In this document: in pieces, positions 23,091 to 36,110 of the stretch
Layout of the letters: the number at the start of each line of letters is the position of its first letter
Numbering within the stretch: the stretch's first letter is position 1
Source: Juglans regia
Lineage: Eukaryota > Streptophyta > Magnoliopsida > Fagales > Juglandaceae
Assembly: GCF_001411555.2 (NCBI RefSeq)
Contig: NC_049901.1
Location: 13,603,743 to 13,667,742 of the forward strand
Reading direction: 5' to 3'
DNA: 64,000 bases
Notes under the pieces: generated by a model
The model's input: only the letters and a program-made list of their open reading frames with translations
What the model was told of the DNA's origin: nothing
Databases searched by the model: none
Position numbers and translations under genes: made by a program

Positions 23091-25982
23091 TTAGCATGCA
23101 CAAGATCCTCTCCGTTCAATATCTGATAGAGATTCTGAGATACCCTGGAAGTAGCTGCAAAATGAACCTACTGTAAGCTGTTGGTGATAGGATAGCTAGC
23201 TATAAGCTGTAATTGAGTTTGTGACCAGAACTTACAGAGAATGAAGATATTAGTCTTGAGGTTTATAACTTTACCTGTCTAAATCCCATCCTTGTTCATT
23301 AGCTAGTGCAGCTCTAGCAACACAGAGAAATGCTTCATCAACATTGTAGCCCTCTTTCGCTGAGGTCTCAAAGTAAGGTATATTTGCCCTGGAAGCACAC
23401 CACTCCTTAGCTTGCCTTTCAGAAACCTGCACCGCTGGTTGCCTTAAAATTATATGCCAAGAACAAATGCAACAAGTGTTAGGGATGCATCCATGTCCAT
23501 ACCACTCGGCTGTTTCCACCATCTTTGTCAATCTTATTTCCAAGTAATATAAAGGGAAAGTTGCCGGGCGCAGCCGGATCTACCTGGTGCATATGAGGAT
23601 CAGTGCATATCCTAATCAAGTATGCTGGTAAGAAAGAGTAAGAGAAGGATCTCCAGAGACACAGCAACTACAACATATATTGGATAATATCTGTTTTCCA
23701 AACGCATCATGTCGCAGAAAATTACACAGGAGTTTAATGATGTAATCTTTTTCTGCTTAAAGATGATACCAATAATGATAATCCATGCAGTTTTACCCCA
23801 GAAAACATTGGCTCTGCACGGTATATGCATGTGCCCTCTTTTGATGTCACAGAATTTCATAGCTTCCTATTACCATATTTACAGTTTTAGGACTCCTGAT
23901 TTTTTTCACAAAGTTGCCGAGATTTGCCTTCAAATAGTTTATTTGAGCTTGAGATTCTTGGCCTAGTAACATGTAATCTATGAAGAGATTTCCACTGTAA
24001 AGTGTAAACTACCAGTTTTGATTTTTTGAATTCCATGTGATTTTAATGTTAGGTAGGATATATATCTAATGTCACCTGACACCTCACATACTAAAATCAT
24101 GTTCTACACAGGTGAACAAGTAGAGTATACTAGGCCTGCTGAATGAAGGTCAGTGACGGTGACATGGCAAACTGGTCCACGGGCAGCGCGATAAGTCCTC
24201 TGTCCTACTATAGGACAATCCCCACTCATAGGGAAGGGGATGGCCCTAATGTTATGTTGGCAAAGCCAACCTCTTAGATTGTGGGCGGAGAAGAGCGGAC
24301 ATGGGGACTCGGGTCAGAGTGCAGTATAACTAAGACAGCCATTCCATTTAGGGAGAGACAGAATGGGCGGGCACAAGCGGTATGGATGAGGAGATGATGT
24401 ATAGTCACTTGTTGCATGTTAGATTTTAAAGAAAAAAAATCTGATATTAGGAAGTGTTTGGTAGGATCTAATGTCACCTGACTCCTCACTAAAATCATGT
24501 TCACGTTGCAGAATAATCAACTCTTAGGTTGCGGTATTCTCAGTATCCAAACTAGGCCTTAAACTTCAAACCGTATTTAATCTACGAACACGGAATACCT
24601 CATACCTTAACATAAAAGATCATAATTCCTTTTTTATTAGTGAACATAGGCCGGAATAAGTTCTTTGCCATCTACCATTTCACAACCTTCATTTGATATA
24701 AATTAATATGTTGAAGTATGCACATATAAATAATTTGCTTCTCGGGTATGCAGGATGAGAAGAAAGCTAAAATAATTATACACGGAGTCAAGATAACAAG
24801 ATCTTTTTAAAAATCACACAACGCATGGAGAAACAATGGAGCTAGAGAGGCATCATGATACCTGTTTAAGGAATTCTTCACGCCAAGTGTTCAGTGTTTC
24901 AAATGATTTATGTGCATTTACATCATATACAAGAACACAACACTCGGCCCCTCTATAAAATGCAGACCCTAGACTTTGAAACCTTTCCTGCCCTGCTGTA
25001 TCCCAAATCTGCAAAACAATTACTTGAACCAATTTTACCAGAAAACTTACTATAATCCTCGGTTTAAATGGGGAAAAAGATCAAGAATAATGCTTGTCTT
25101 CGTGAAAGCATTAGTTGTCTACCTGTAAAGTGACCTGTTTATCATCAATCTGTACTTCTTTTGTCACAAAATCAGCACCAATTGTAGCTTTATATCGTTG
25201 ACTGAACTTGTTATAAACATATCTGATTAAGGAGTTAATGAATTACAGAATCTGGCAGAGGATTCTATAGGCACTAACTCAAATGTTGTGCAGGGGTTAT
25301 AAGCGTGCAGCGTATGTGTGTTCAATGTAAGGACATCATCAAAGCCGCGGCTCCCTACCCTTTTCTCATCACCACCACCACCTCCATTCTCAACACCAAC
25401 TCCATTCCTGTCATTATTATCAGCAAGTCCATCACGATTTGGGTGAGAAAGTGTTGGGTGGTCTTGGGCGGCCTCTCTCAATCCCAAAAACTAGTTCAAG
25501 AGGTGAGACTTTCTCTCACACTTATAAAATGACCACCGTCCTTTTCCACGACCAATGTTGGACAACCCAACAGAAAGTTAAGGATGTTTGTGATAGCTGG
25601 TTTGCATAAATAAGAAAAGAGGTGACTGAAGATCACTAATATTTGGAACAAGAATTCGACCAGAAAATAAACCATACTCAAAGCGAAAACAACTTATTAA
25701 TATTATGTAAAAGGATACTGATTCATCAAAGATGTCTTTCCCACCCTGAATACCACCAAACAAATAAAATTCATGACTACTTTAGGAAAAGTGTACGTGA
25801 AGTAAATTATTCTTGTAGGTAAAGTACTTGATAATGAAGAACAGTTCTGAATCCAACCATCCAAAGAGAATCATGTGAAAAAAGGAAGAAGAATAAAAAC
25901 AAAGAAATCGTTCTAAATCATACCCACTATCACCAAGGACAATGACTTTTAGCAAGCTTCTTTTTCTTGTAGTCCCTTCCAT
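23091..25982 (-). CDS. RABG3: Rab7-type small GTPase (RABG3-like)
   Basis: A late-endosome/vacuole Rab GTPase that controls membrane traffic to, and fusion with, the vacuole. Seven coding exons on the minus strand: 25982-25924, 25745-25719, 25222-25123, 25008-24862, 23583-23503, 23426-23275 and 23154-23091 (stop TAA 23091-23093). All junctions are GT...AG, the phases agree, and the total of 630 nt gives 209 residues, near the usual 206-207. G-motifs are intact: GDSGVGKTS (P-loop), the effector region with [21 protein letters not shown] and ETSAK. The protein ends C-A-C, the Rab double-geranylgeranylation signal. The start [20 protein letters not shown] differs slightly from typical RABG3 N-termini, and a few substitutions ([16 protein letters not shown]) suggest a divergent paralogue. 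The long fourth intron carries unrelated insert sequence. This is the only clearly intact host gene in the window. Confidence 0.95.
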
Positions 25983-26322
25983 CTGACCACCGCAAAATGC
26001 TTTCCAAAAAACCAACAACGGAGATCGAAAATGATCAGAACGGCTGCTAAATTTCTCTAAATCGAATATATGGTTCAGAAAGGTGACATGAGTTATATAT
26101 GATGGCGATCGATAAAAGGAATGGTACTGATTTTCAAGGCTGTTCTTGGTCCTTCTCTATTCTCAAATGTCTTTTGTGGGTACTACGTACTGCTTTTTCT
26201 CTCTTTTCCTCTACTTCTCAATGGCGCCAAGTGAGAACCATGTGAACTTCCGCCAACCAAAACCAAACCCGCCATATTAGTTAGCAAAGCCGGTGCAGTA
26301 CGTGCTGTCGCCGTTGCCTTCA

Positions 26323-26375
<53 letters not shown>

Positions 26376-26494
26376 TTGCTAAGTTGCTGTCCTCGTAATC
26401 TGTTCTAGTGATAGATGTGGTTGGCAACAGTCGACAGGTTGTTCTGATATTATTGTTATCATCGTTTATTAGGCCCCATTTGGTGGCGGCATTA
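25983..26494 (-). promoter_or_regulatory. 5' flank of the Rab7-type gene
   Basis: Upstream region of the Rab7-type gene (5' UTR and promoter expected). It holds a (TTA)n microsatellite at about 26320-26374. No specific regulatory site can be assigned with confidence. Confidence 0.4.
26320..26374. repeat. (ATT)n microsatellite
   Basis: About 18 consecutive ATT units. Confidence 0.95.
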
Positions 26495-27114
26495 GAGCAT
26501 CCCATTGGATTCATAATTTTTTTTATAATTTAATTAAAAAGTATATTTTCTATAATTTTTTTTTTTAAATTTGTCTTATCTTTTAAAAACTTTTTATATC
26601 ATATTTCTCATTCGTATCTCTATTCTATTAAATAATATTTTTCTATTTTTTTTTATTATTTTTTTCTCTCACTTCCATTTACAATCTTAACTACTAATTA
26701 TTTTGTCTCATTATCTTCTTTTTAAATATCACATTCATATACGATTTTGACTACTAAATATAGTATTATTTTTCAAACAGAAATCCATATTATAAAAAAT
26801 AATAATTTTTTTTTTAATATGTACATTTTCTAATGGTAATATTTTGAACTCCTACCTCCAACGGTAACATTTCGAACTCCTACCTCCAACGGTAATATTT
26901 TTTGTCTTTTCTCAAATGGTAACATTTTTTGTCCTATGGTAACTTTTTCCTCTATAAATACGCATTATGCTTGCATTTACATTTCACAAACTCAAGTCTT
27001 ATTTGATCTAAAGAACTGAAATTCAACAGTCTCCCCTGATATTTCACTCCCTTCATCAAATAACTCGTACCTTCTTTCGCAAATTGTTCACATATTTATC
27101 CTCTAAAAATGAGT

Positions 27115-28286
27115 TGGATGTTGTTCTTAATGATGAGGTCGATGGACAATCATCAAGACTTCGTGGCAATCGTCAACGCCGTAAGTTCATTCGGCGTGAT
27201 CATATTCGAGGGCACAAGCGCCTATTTCGCGATTATTTCGCATAAAATTCAATATATCCCTAGAATCTATTTCAAATGAGATTTCGGATGAGCCATCCCC
27301 TATTTCTTCGTATTCTAAATGAGGTAGAGTCTTACGAGCAGTACTTCGTCCAAAGAAGAGACAGTGCCGGAAGAATTGGTTTATCTTCTATGCAAAAGAT
27401 AACCGTATCACTTAGAATGCTGGCATATGGGGTTACTAGAGATTTTATGGATGAATACATACGTATTGGTGAAAGCACTGCAATGGAGAGCCTTAAAAAA
27501 TTCTCTAAGACAATAGTAAGTGATTTTTCAGAATCATACTTGCAGTCATCAAATGCCAATGATATTGCTCGATTGCTTGCGGTTGGTAAACAACGGGGAT
27601 TTCAATGAATGCTGGGAAGCATTGACTGCATGTATTGGAAGTGAAAAAATTGTCCCGTAGCCTATAAAGGTATGTACTTCAGCCACATTCGTGAACCAAC
27701 TATTATTTTAGAAATAGTTGCTTCATATGATCTCTGGATATGACATGCATTTTTTAGTATGTCAGGTTCACATAACGACATTAATGTGCTAGAGAGATCT
27801 TCTATTTTTATGGAACTTGCCCAAGGGCGTGCTACTCCAGTCAATTACACAATCAATGGCAACGAGTACACTGTAGGGTATTACCTTACAAATGGTATTT
27901 ATTCAAAGTGACGAATTTTTGTGAAGACGATTTCATCACCATAAGGGAATAGGAAGAAAAATTTTGTGAAAGCACAAGAATCCGCAAGAAAAGATGTCGA
28001 ACGTGCATTCGGGTTACTTCAACAACGATTTGCAATCATTCGTGGACCTTCCCGAATGTTCAAAATCAAGAAATTAAAAAATATAATGAAAGAATGTGTT
28101 ATTCTACATAATATGATCATTGAAGGCGAGCGTGATGATAGTGATGGTCATGACATTGAGTATGATCAACTTGATGATGAAGTTCCGGAACTATCGCGCA
28201 ATCATACAACTCAGTTTACGGACTTATCCAACGTCATCATCATATTAGAGACAACTCGGCACATCATCAGCTCCAAGCAGATCTAA
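27115..28286 (+). pseudogene. Harbinger-type DDE transposase, decayed
   Basis: Frame 3 reads through a basic N-terminal part (SRLRGNRQRRKF), a TAA at 27243-27245, then RFRMSHPLFLRILNEVE and the helix-turn-helix-like region. It continues across a TGA at 27606-27608 into GSIDCMYW (first catalytic Asp, about 27622), SGSHNDINVLE (second Asp, about 27773) and ERAFGLLQQRFAIIRGPSR (catalytic Glu, about 27999). Further stops lie after YWK, after SYDLWI and near 27911 and 27948. All three DDE residues are still present. Related to the plant HARBI1-like family. Confidence 0.9.
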
Positions 28287-28589
28287 TTGAACATCAATGG
28301 TTATTATTTTCCTAACAGTAGACATGTCACATAATCTTTGATTTGTTTTTCCTGCCATTTTAGTAGAGATAATATTTGAGTTAATTACTGTAATTTCGTA
28401 TTTCCTTCATGTTAGTAGTGGGTATATTTGAGCATACATCTGTAGTAGTTCCTAAAATTGTAATGGTCAATTTTCTTGTTTGACATTTAAATTTAGACAA
28501 TCAAAATAAAAATTAAACTGTCTTAATATCAATAATATTGTCATACATCTTTGTTTGAAATAGAAAATAAAGAAATAAACTGTGAAATC

Positions 28590-29799
28590 CAAATGTGCAA
28601 GATCATTGCATCTCGCCATGATTTCCCGTTGCAGATCCTCGAAATATAATTGATGTAGTGCTGGCATGGCACTAACGTTCATCATCATAATGTGCTGATC
28701 TGCTTCCTTCTTGGCGAGCTCTACTTTCTCCGCCTCTAATCTTAAGTCTTTCGTCTTCTTGACGGATTTTATTTAGCTATTTTTCCTTATCAATTTTCAT
28801 ATTCTTGGCCTCTAACCTCAGTTTTTCATCCTCTTTACGGATTTTATTTACTTCTTTTTCCTTGTCATATTCCATCTTCTCGACCTTGAGGTGATAAAAC
28901 TCTTTCTCCTGAGCACGTGACTCCTCCAAAATGGTATACGTCAGCCTGTTGAGCACAACAATCTCCTCTCATGCCATGCCTTTGGCCTTTCGTTTTTCTT
29001 TCTCAGCTTTCCTTCATATTGGTCGGTTCAATTCGATCACGTCATTATCCCTCACATTATCCAGCCCGAGATCAAAAACTGAATTTACCGTCTCAGCGCC
29101 TAAACATCGAGTCGGGGTAAGGGATGGGGACATCGTCTTCCTTCGCTTTGGATCATCCTTTGTGGAACGCCAAATCTATTTAAGTTGGTCCTTCAAGAGG
29201 TGCCAACAATGCTCGAACTAGAATGAGTATTTCTCTAGCGATTGGTACATAACCTTCGCCTTGTCATACTAGCATGTAAACAAAATAATGACATATTAAT
29301 ACAAAGTGAAAAAAAAAAAAAACTAATTATTCGTAACTCAAGTAAGAGTATAGATATTTACCTTGTCTTTCTCAGTCATGCCACTTTAATTCAACCTTTC
29401 AACATGTGTTATTTTGGCACAAAATTTATTTGTTGCATTTTAAATAATTGACCATCGATATATTAAAGACTTTATTATCCGGTCATTTGTGGTTTCTTTA
29501 AATTGCTCGAACTATTCAAAAAAAAATTTTCAAAGTTAGGAGAATTTTTGGTCTGTTCCATGGACGACATCAAGGCTACAATTAAGCCTTGCGGAGACAA
29601 GTAACTTATCTTCTTCGGGGGTGAAGTTCGCACCCCTGACTAATTTCCTAACTCTGATAAAATCGTTATGAGGTAAGGGTGGAGAGTCATCAATAGTCGT
29701 AAGAGAGTTTCCACTTTGCCCACCGCAAATGGAATCTAGTTGAGGATCTTGACTTAGGAGGTTGGTGAAGTACATATGGCCAGGGTCTTGCGAATCCAT
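28590..29799 (-). pseudogene. Harbinger ORF1, Myb/trihelix-like, decayed
   Basis: Starts at ATG 29797-29799 (MDSQDPGHMYF...). A RGANFTPEEDKLLVSA block is typical of the SANT/trihelix accessory protein of plant Harbinger elements, which recruits transposase to the ends. After several stops it continues with the phrases YSFEHCWHLLKDQ-like and a Lys/Glu-rich coiled-coil C-terminus ending near MMMNVSAMPALHQLYFED. Convergent to the transposase, with about 300 bp between. Confidence 0.8.
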
Positions 29800-32311
29800 A
29801 TATAAAATTGCATTGAAATGTTAGACACGTAACTATGAAATTTGGGGTTTTTTTGGCTCAAGAACCGAATTGTGACATTGACGAAATTTGGCCACCCTTT
29901 CATGGCTAAACAACTAGTTGCCACAACTTATTGGCCGTCCGGATTACCTAGCCATTGAGAAAATAACTAGAAATTTCCTGTATCTCCACAACGCGTTGTC
30001 ATCATCACAGCCAAGGGGTTTAATTTACACATTACTTTTCTATCATAAAATAACACAAAAGAATAACACAGCAAAAAGCAACTGCATAAAACTGACCAAT
30101 TCACATATTCACGCGCCGCAACAATCAAACTGCATGCAAATCACAATAATGCTAAATAAGAGCATTCTCATTAGATTCCTCATAAAATTCTAAGAATAAA
30201 GAAATAAATAGGGCTCAAAATGGTGGAAATATTGACAGCATGCGTAAGCAATGAGTCGTTCACATCGCATGGCTGCAAAACCATCACCCGAACATCCACT
30301 ACCTTTCTTGAAAAGTACTAGAAACTGTCATATGGCAATCCGGGTGAGGATTACCCCACCATATCCGATGGGGCCCAAGGTTCACACTTGTGAATTAACC
30401 CGCACTATAACACCATTATCACAGCCTAATAACAGCTACATCCCCCGAGAGATACAAATACATTGCAAAGAAACCCAACAACATAGCACAACACAAATTA
30501 CTCATGGAAAGAGCAACGACACAATTGGTTTAAGAAACATAAAATTACATTTTTTAGGATATCATGAAATTTACATAATTGGTTTAAAGAATCCATGAAA
30601 TTTACCCGTCATTTCTTTTTTTTTCAATTTATAGTAAAATGTATGCACATTATACCTCAAGGAAGAAAAGAAAATTGTAAATAGGGTTCAAAAGATGGTA
30701 GTATACTAATGAATAAACAACTTCCGTAGGAGGTTCCTTAAAACATAAACTGAAATAAAAGTGGAAACTCTATATCTAATATAAGACTTCAAACCAAATG
30801 GATTATTACAAGAGAATCACTTCAAGTGAGTTTTCCTCATTCAAGTTTAGCCCGAATCTTTATAAAAAAAAATATTTGATTTTGTAATTTGTTATCCAAC
30901 AAAGTTTCTAAGTGTAAATATGTATCTTTTCCTTTTAAATGTCTGATTTACTTTTATCAATTCAACCAATTTCTTATTCTTTTCCATTCTCCACAATCAT
31001 GATTTTGATAAGGAAATATGAAGTTCTCGTTTGAAGAGAAAAAAAATGAGTAAACTTATACTGAAGCATGACCTGCCCTAGCCAACCTCTCCTTTGCCTG
31101 AGAGCTACAAAAGAATTTCATCACCTTTCAATTATACAGATTGTTTGGGAGCTCTCTTAACATCACTTGGAGGCAAGATGCCACAACAAGATTTGCCGTC
31201 TCCTCCAAACCATATTCAATAAGAGTCATTGCATCCTCAATGTTGCCCACAAGTGATGCTAGATGAGCATCACAAGCAGACTTCAACTAGTGGTGGTGCA
31301 TACTATAGGCTAAACTAGTGTTAGTTTCTCGAGAAAACAATGTAAATATACTTTTTTTTTTATTTTTCCCCCTTACAGACTTCTGAAGCACAGAGTGTAA
31401 TAAGAAAGTTATACTCGAAAAAAGATCACGAGCACTGTAGTCCATGAAGAAAATGATAGACAAATCAAACTGGACTTTCGCAACAACCAAACAACGGAGA
31501 GAAAAATGAGACCAAAATTGGAAATATCAGCTTTGACCGCAACACAAAACAAATTTTCCAACCACATAAGTTCGAAAGTCACATCTCATAGAAAGTGAAA
31601 GAAAAAACATCTATACATAATAATTTTAAAAAAAAATCTACGAAAATCAAAATTTTCTTAGCAGCCAAACACTCAACACAGCCAACCAAAATACAGACAA
31701 ATCAATGGCAACGCAAGGACAAAATGAGAACCGATTTTCATCTATACAACGCCCAAAATGAGAATGACTAAAAGAGAGTGACAAAAAATTCAGCAAAATC
31801 GAACCAATCTGAAAGCAAAGAAATATTCTCGACAGCCAAACAACGAAGAGATCACTGATGCAGAGTACCAAATTGCTTTATCTCCATCGCATACTTACCT
31901 TGATTTCATGGCCTCGGAAGGAAGAAAAAGGAGAAGAGAGAAACAGAGAGGAGAGAGGTATGAAGTGAGAATTTTTTTTCGAAAATCAGAGAGAGGGGTT
32001 GCTTTGATTTGGTGTTGCGAAATCAAAGTCACAAAATTTTTAAGAAACCAAAATCAAAACTTACAAAATCTGCCGATGGAGAAGTGCTGCGATCGTTGGT
32101 GTTTCGAGAAAGGGGTCAACGCCGAGAGAGAAGAAGACGCGGGACGGAAAGGAAGCTGGAATGCGATAGGGATCTACAATTGTTCCCCATATATGTGAAA
32201 CGATTGTAGAACTCGTTAACTTAAACCGCAAAATTGGGAATCCAATGGGAAGGGATTTTTCACCAAAATCCTAAATTTATCCCCAAATTATAGGAATATA
32301 TCCCATATGGG
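29800..32311. other. Non-coding interior of the Harbinger element
   Basis: A second GAGCATTCTCATTAGATTCCT string at about 30160, similar to the TIR, and a further near-TIR at about 32237 hint at nested related MITEs. No protein domain is recognised. Confidence 0.4.
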
Positions 32312-32329
32312 GAATCCAATGGGATGCTC

Positions 32330-34413
32330 TTAGAAACATCCTTACAAATAATAATGTTATTATCACTATAATTATTTTGTTATTATACTATAATAATATA
32401 ATATAATTAAATATTTTACTTATCAATTATCTCAATATGTTAATATCAAATAAAATTAATTGGTCTTATATAATTACATCATTTATTATATAATATACAT
32501 AATAATTATCAATTTATAAAAATAAGAAATAAGATATCCAATTTAATTATTAATTTAATTAAAGTGAAATTTTTGTAGAAAAATGATTATAATTTGCCAA
32601 ATGTGATGCATATAGAGGTCGGATAGAAAGCACCAAACTTTTTGAGGCTCGTATGAATAGATTATTTTTTTATATATAAAAAATAATCATTTTTGTAGTA
32701 ATTAACTGTTCACTAATAAGTATTTTTTTATAATGCGAAACCTATGAGGAGTTAAAAGAAATCTGATGACTCTTTATCATTGGATTACAGTCATAGAGTA
32801 CACTGCATTTTGAAAAAAAGTAAGTAAATATAGAATTTACATAAAAAAATTAATTTTTTAATAGTAAACTCTATTTCTTTTTAAAAGTAATGCGTTATAC
32901 TTATACAACTTATAACTATATCTGACGAATGTCAGCGTGCTTATATAAATAAATATATTATATTCAACTTTAGTTTTCAAGTTTTTATTAGTCTTTTTAA
33001 TCTCTATATATAGCTTATCTGTGTTTCTAGATCATTAATACATAATTTCTTCTTTCTCTCTGTACTTTATTCATGAACTTTATGGATTCTGCCCTCTTAA
33101 TTTGCTCACTTGGTGTGCCTTTAGTTCAAATTGCACTTCTTTTTATTATTATTATTATTATTATTATTTTGCTTTTGTTTCAAAAAATTTTAAAACATGT
33201 TTAAACATTTTTAAAAGTAAAAAAATATCAATATATTAATAATCATATTCTTAATCAATAACAAAAAAAAAATTAAAAAATTAAATACATCAACAGCTAA
33301 AATGAGAAAGGTGCTAGCCTACTCATCTGCATGTTGACCTCATCGTGGACAAATTATGAGGTCAAGACAACATGTGTTCGTACGTGGTTGGACATTAATT
33401 GTGATCTAATCTGACACGGACCACGTCAAATATTCAAAGATTTTTAAGAGAATATGAGTATTAATGTGTGGGTGGCTCTACAACCGCTCCCAGCTCCCGT
33501 TGGGAGCCACAGCTAGGATTAGGATTTTTTTTTTAATTTTTTTTATATATATTCTTTAATATTAAAATATTTAAAAAAAAATAAAAAAATTATAATATTA
33601 TTAAAAAATATATTCTTAATTATTAAGTAAAAATAAATTAAAAAAATTGGGAGCAGGGCTAGGGATATATATCATTTCCGTTAATATTATATATTAAACT
33701 TTTATCATATTTTAATCATATTAAATAATATATGATACATTTATTATTATTATTAAATAATAAAAAAGTATATAATAAATAATTTTTTAATAATAATAAA
33801 TATAATATATATCTTACTTAATATGGTGAAAGTGAAATGATCTATAATATGATATATAAATATATTCCATATTATTATCTAATTAATTATAAATCCTCGT
33901 TCGTGATCTTACGTACGTACAGATCCATAAAACTATCTGTTATGATTTCAAGTAATTAGACATTTTATAAGGAACATTACATATCTTTGAGAAGATATAT
34001 TGGCAAAAAACATATCGAAAATTATAAATTTCCTTATTTTTATATAATTATAAGCTTTTTATAAATAACTCAATCGAAATAGCCGTTAATTAAATTAAAA
34101 TTATTAAATAGTTTGTAAATTTCAAACCATATATATAAATGAATAAATAATATTTCATTTAATTATAGGCCGTTTGACTTAATTTTGTGGTGATGATCAT
34201 CTTGATTTTATTTCTTATATACTTTGGACCAATTAAAGTGATCCTGCATGGTTTCCACTTCATCAGCCACGGTTTCATTTTTCTATGGGCAAGTCGATAT
34301 ATAGTTTTCGAATTGTGGACCGATGAACACGACCAAATTAATATTATAATATTGTGACACATAAGAGTACTATTGTGGACCAAACGACTCTCAATGAATA
34401 CAAAATTGAATTT
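32330..34413. other. AT-rich spacer, no gene
   Basis: Mostly A/T low complexity with an (ATT)n tract at about 33140-33170 and a short palindromic GCTCCC...GGGAGC stretch at about 33488-33508. No gene is seen. Confidence 0.5.
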
Positions 34414-34579
34414 ATGGCTACACAAAACTAGTTTTAGATTTGGTCCAAGACGAATTATTATAGGGGATTTAGTGAAATCATTAAATTCGGAATATGGTAA
34501 AGTAGCTCCCGTTTGGGAAACTACTCCTTTGATGGGTATCACAATGGCTCTATTTGCGATATTCTTATCTCAATCTTAG
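34414..34579 (+). pseudogene. psbH: Plastid psbH fragment in nuclear DNA (NUPT)
   Basis: Reading on the plus strand gives [20 protein letters not shown], then [21 protein letters not shown], which is the body of the photosystem II 10-kDa phosphoprotein. The natural start ATGGCTACACAAA is visible at 34414 but is followed by a small deletion and a stop, and the C-terminal third is missing. psbH is a plastid gene in land plants, so this is a transferred fragment with no photosynthetic role. Confidence 0.85.
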
Positions 34580-35003
34580 TATATACGAGTTATTGAAAAT
34601 AAAGAAGCAATAATCAACTTCTTGTTCTATATACATATATATATAATTATTTTTAAATTTGAGTCATATGGTTTCTGCTATTGATGATTATAGTCATGAT
34701 GCATGGGTTTGATATGATCTATCAACTAATTTCAGATTTTTTTAAAATAAATCATTGACATATTCGTTGAGACAGTCTATCGTAAGTGGCACAGATTAAA
34801 TCTCACATTTTTAATTGAGATAGTATACCATTTATATATAATAACGTCCAAATAAAGATTCAAATTCACATTTAGACCTATACTTTAAAAAAATTAATCA
34901 ATAATACAATTAGAGATACAATTACAACCTGATCATGTCTATTCTTTTTCTTTTCTCTTTTTTAATTGTTTTTTCTTTTTTCTTTTTTTTATAAAAAAGG
35001 CAA

Positions 35004-35035
<32 letters not shown>

Positions 35036-35419
35036 GTTGGAGTGTTTGTAGATTAATTAATAAGGCCATGCATGCATCAAAATTCAAATGATCTTGGGAC
35101 CCCACGAGATAACAAACATGATGATCATGAGGAGAATTAGAAAGAAGATGGAAGACTAGTAGGACTTATATAAAGTTGGTTCATTTCACCATCTCATTTT
35201 CACACGATCGACGACCAAGACCCATAGAAAACAAATTAATAAACTTTCATCATGAATTCCAGTTTCCACTTTAATTGATCTACTACTGTATCTCTTTCCC
35301 CGAAAGTTTCGTCCAAGTCAGCCGCAGATGCCTACATCCTATCTGATTTCATGTCTCGTAACATCCGAAACATCCTCATATATAATTGGAGCACTTGATA
35401 CTTATACTGTTATATATCT

Positions 35420-35420
<1 letters not shown>
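34580..35420. other. Spacer, no gene
   Basis: A/T-rich with a (TA)n at about 35010-35031. No coding feature is seen. Confidence 0.5.

Positions 35421-35460
<40 letters not shown>
35421..35460. repeat. (TA)n microsatellite
   Basis: About 20 TA units. It ends exactly at the CTAG of the Helitron-like terminus. Confidence 0.95.
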
Positions 35461-35461
<1 letters not shown>

Positions 35462-35490
35462 TAGCGGTTGGGCAATGTGTGAGGCACATT
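35461..35490 (-). mobile_element. Helitron-like 3' terminus
   Basis: On the minus strand, the hairpin AATGTG-CCTCA-CACATT (35474-35490) is followed after 9 nt by CTAG (35461-35464) and then T. This is the canonical Helitron 3' end with A/T insertion. The matching 5' end is not identified. Confidence 0.5.
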
Positions 35491-35804
35491 TGTCCGGTTG
35501 AAAAATAACTTATTTTGTAAAATATAAATATATTTTGCGATAAAAAAAAAAAAACGTAATCATAAGTAAAATAAGTAATATATAGATAATTTTTTATGAA
35601 CTCAATTTCTGCACCTAACAAGTGAAAAGAGATGTGGAGAATTTTTGTGATAGTGATAGTACTTCACTGCATAAATCGAAGCAATCCAACCAAAAAAAAA
35701 AAAATGAGAAGTGGTAAAATGAAGTGTTGAATTTAAATCTTAAAAATTTTAATGTACCAGCAGCAGCCTCGTCCTTCAAAAAACAACACATGTAGACATC
35801 ATAT

Positions 35805-36110
35805 CCTTAGATATGATTTGGATCGATGTATTAATAGTAGTGACATAGTTTGTGAATACTAATATATAAAATTATTTGGATTAAGATGTTTTATTTGATT
35901 TTAGAAAATGAGAGAAAAAAAGTTAAAATAAAAATATTATAAAAGTTAAAATATTATAGGAATATAATTTTTTAATGTAGTTTTTGTTTTAAAATTTAAA
36001 AAATTTATATTTAAGAAAATTGTAATGATTAGATTAACAAATTAAAAAATATTTTATATTTAAATAATATTTTAAAAAATATATAAAAGTTTCTGAAAAC
36101 CTAAGAATCT
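35805..36110 (+). repeat. MITE-like repeat, long form
   Basis: Family core strings ATTAATAGTAGTGACATAGT and AAGATGTTTTATTTGATTTT, then GTAATGATTAGATTAACAAA. Ends are eroded. Confidence 0.5.

Larger units (their letters stand above)
26495..32329 (+). mobile_element. PIF/Harbinger DNA transposon, complete ends
   Basis: Perfect 18-bp terminal inverted repeats, GAGCATCCCATTGGATTC at 26495-26512 and its complement at 32312-32329. The flanking 3-bp duplication is TTA (26492-26494 and 32330-32332), as expected for PIF/Harbinger. The 5.8-kb interior has a DDE transposase gene (+) and a Myb/trihelix-like ORF1 (-), convergent. Both are broken by stops, so the copy cannot move by itself. From 29800 to 32311 no further gene is recognised. 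Confidence 0.9.

Noticed and set aside
24110..24500. Separate gene inside the long Rab7 intron
   Set aside because: GC-richer insert without consistent reading frame or known domain; probably an old repeat.
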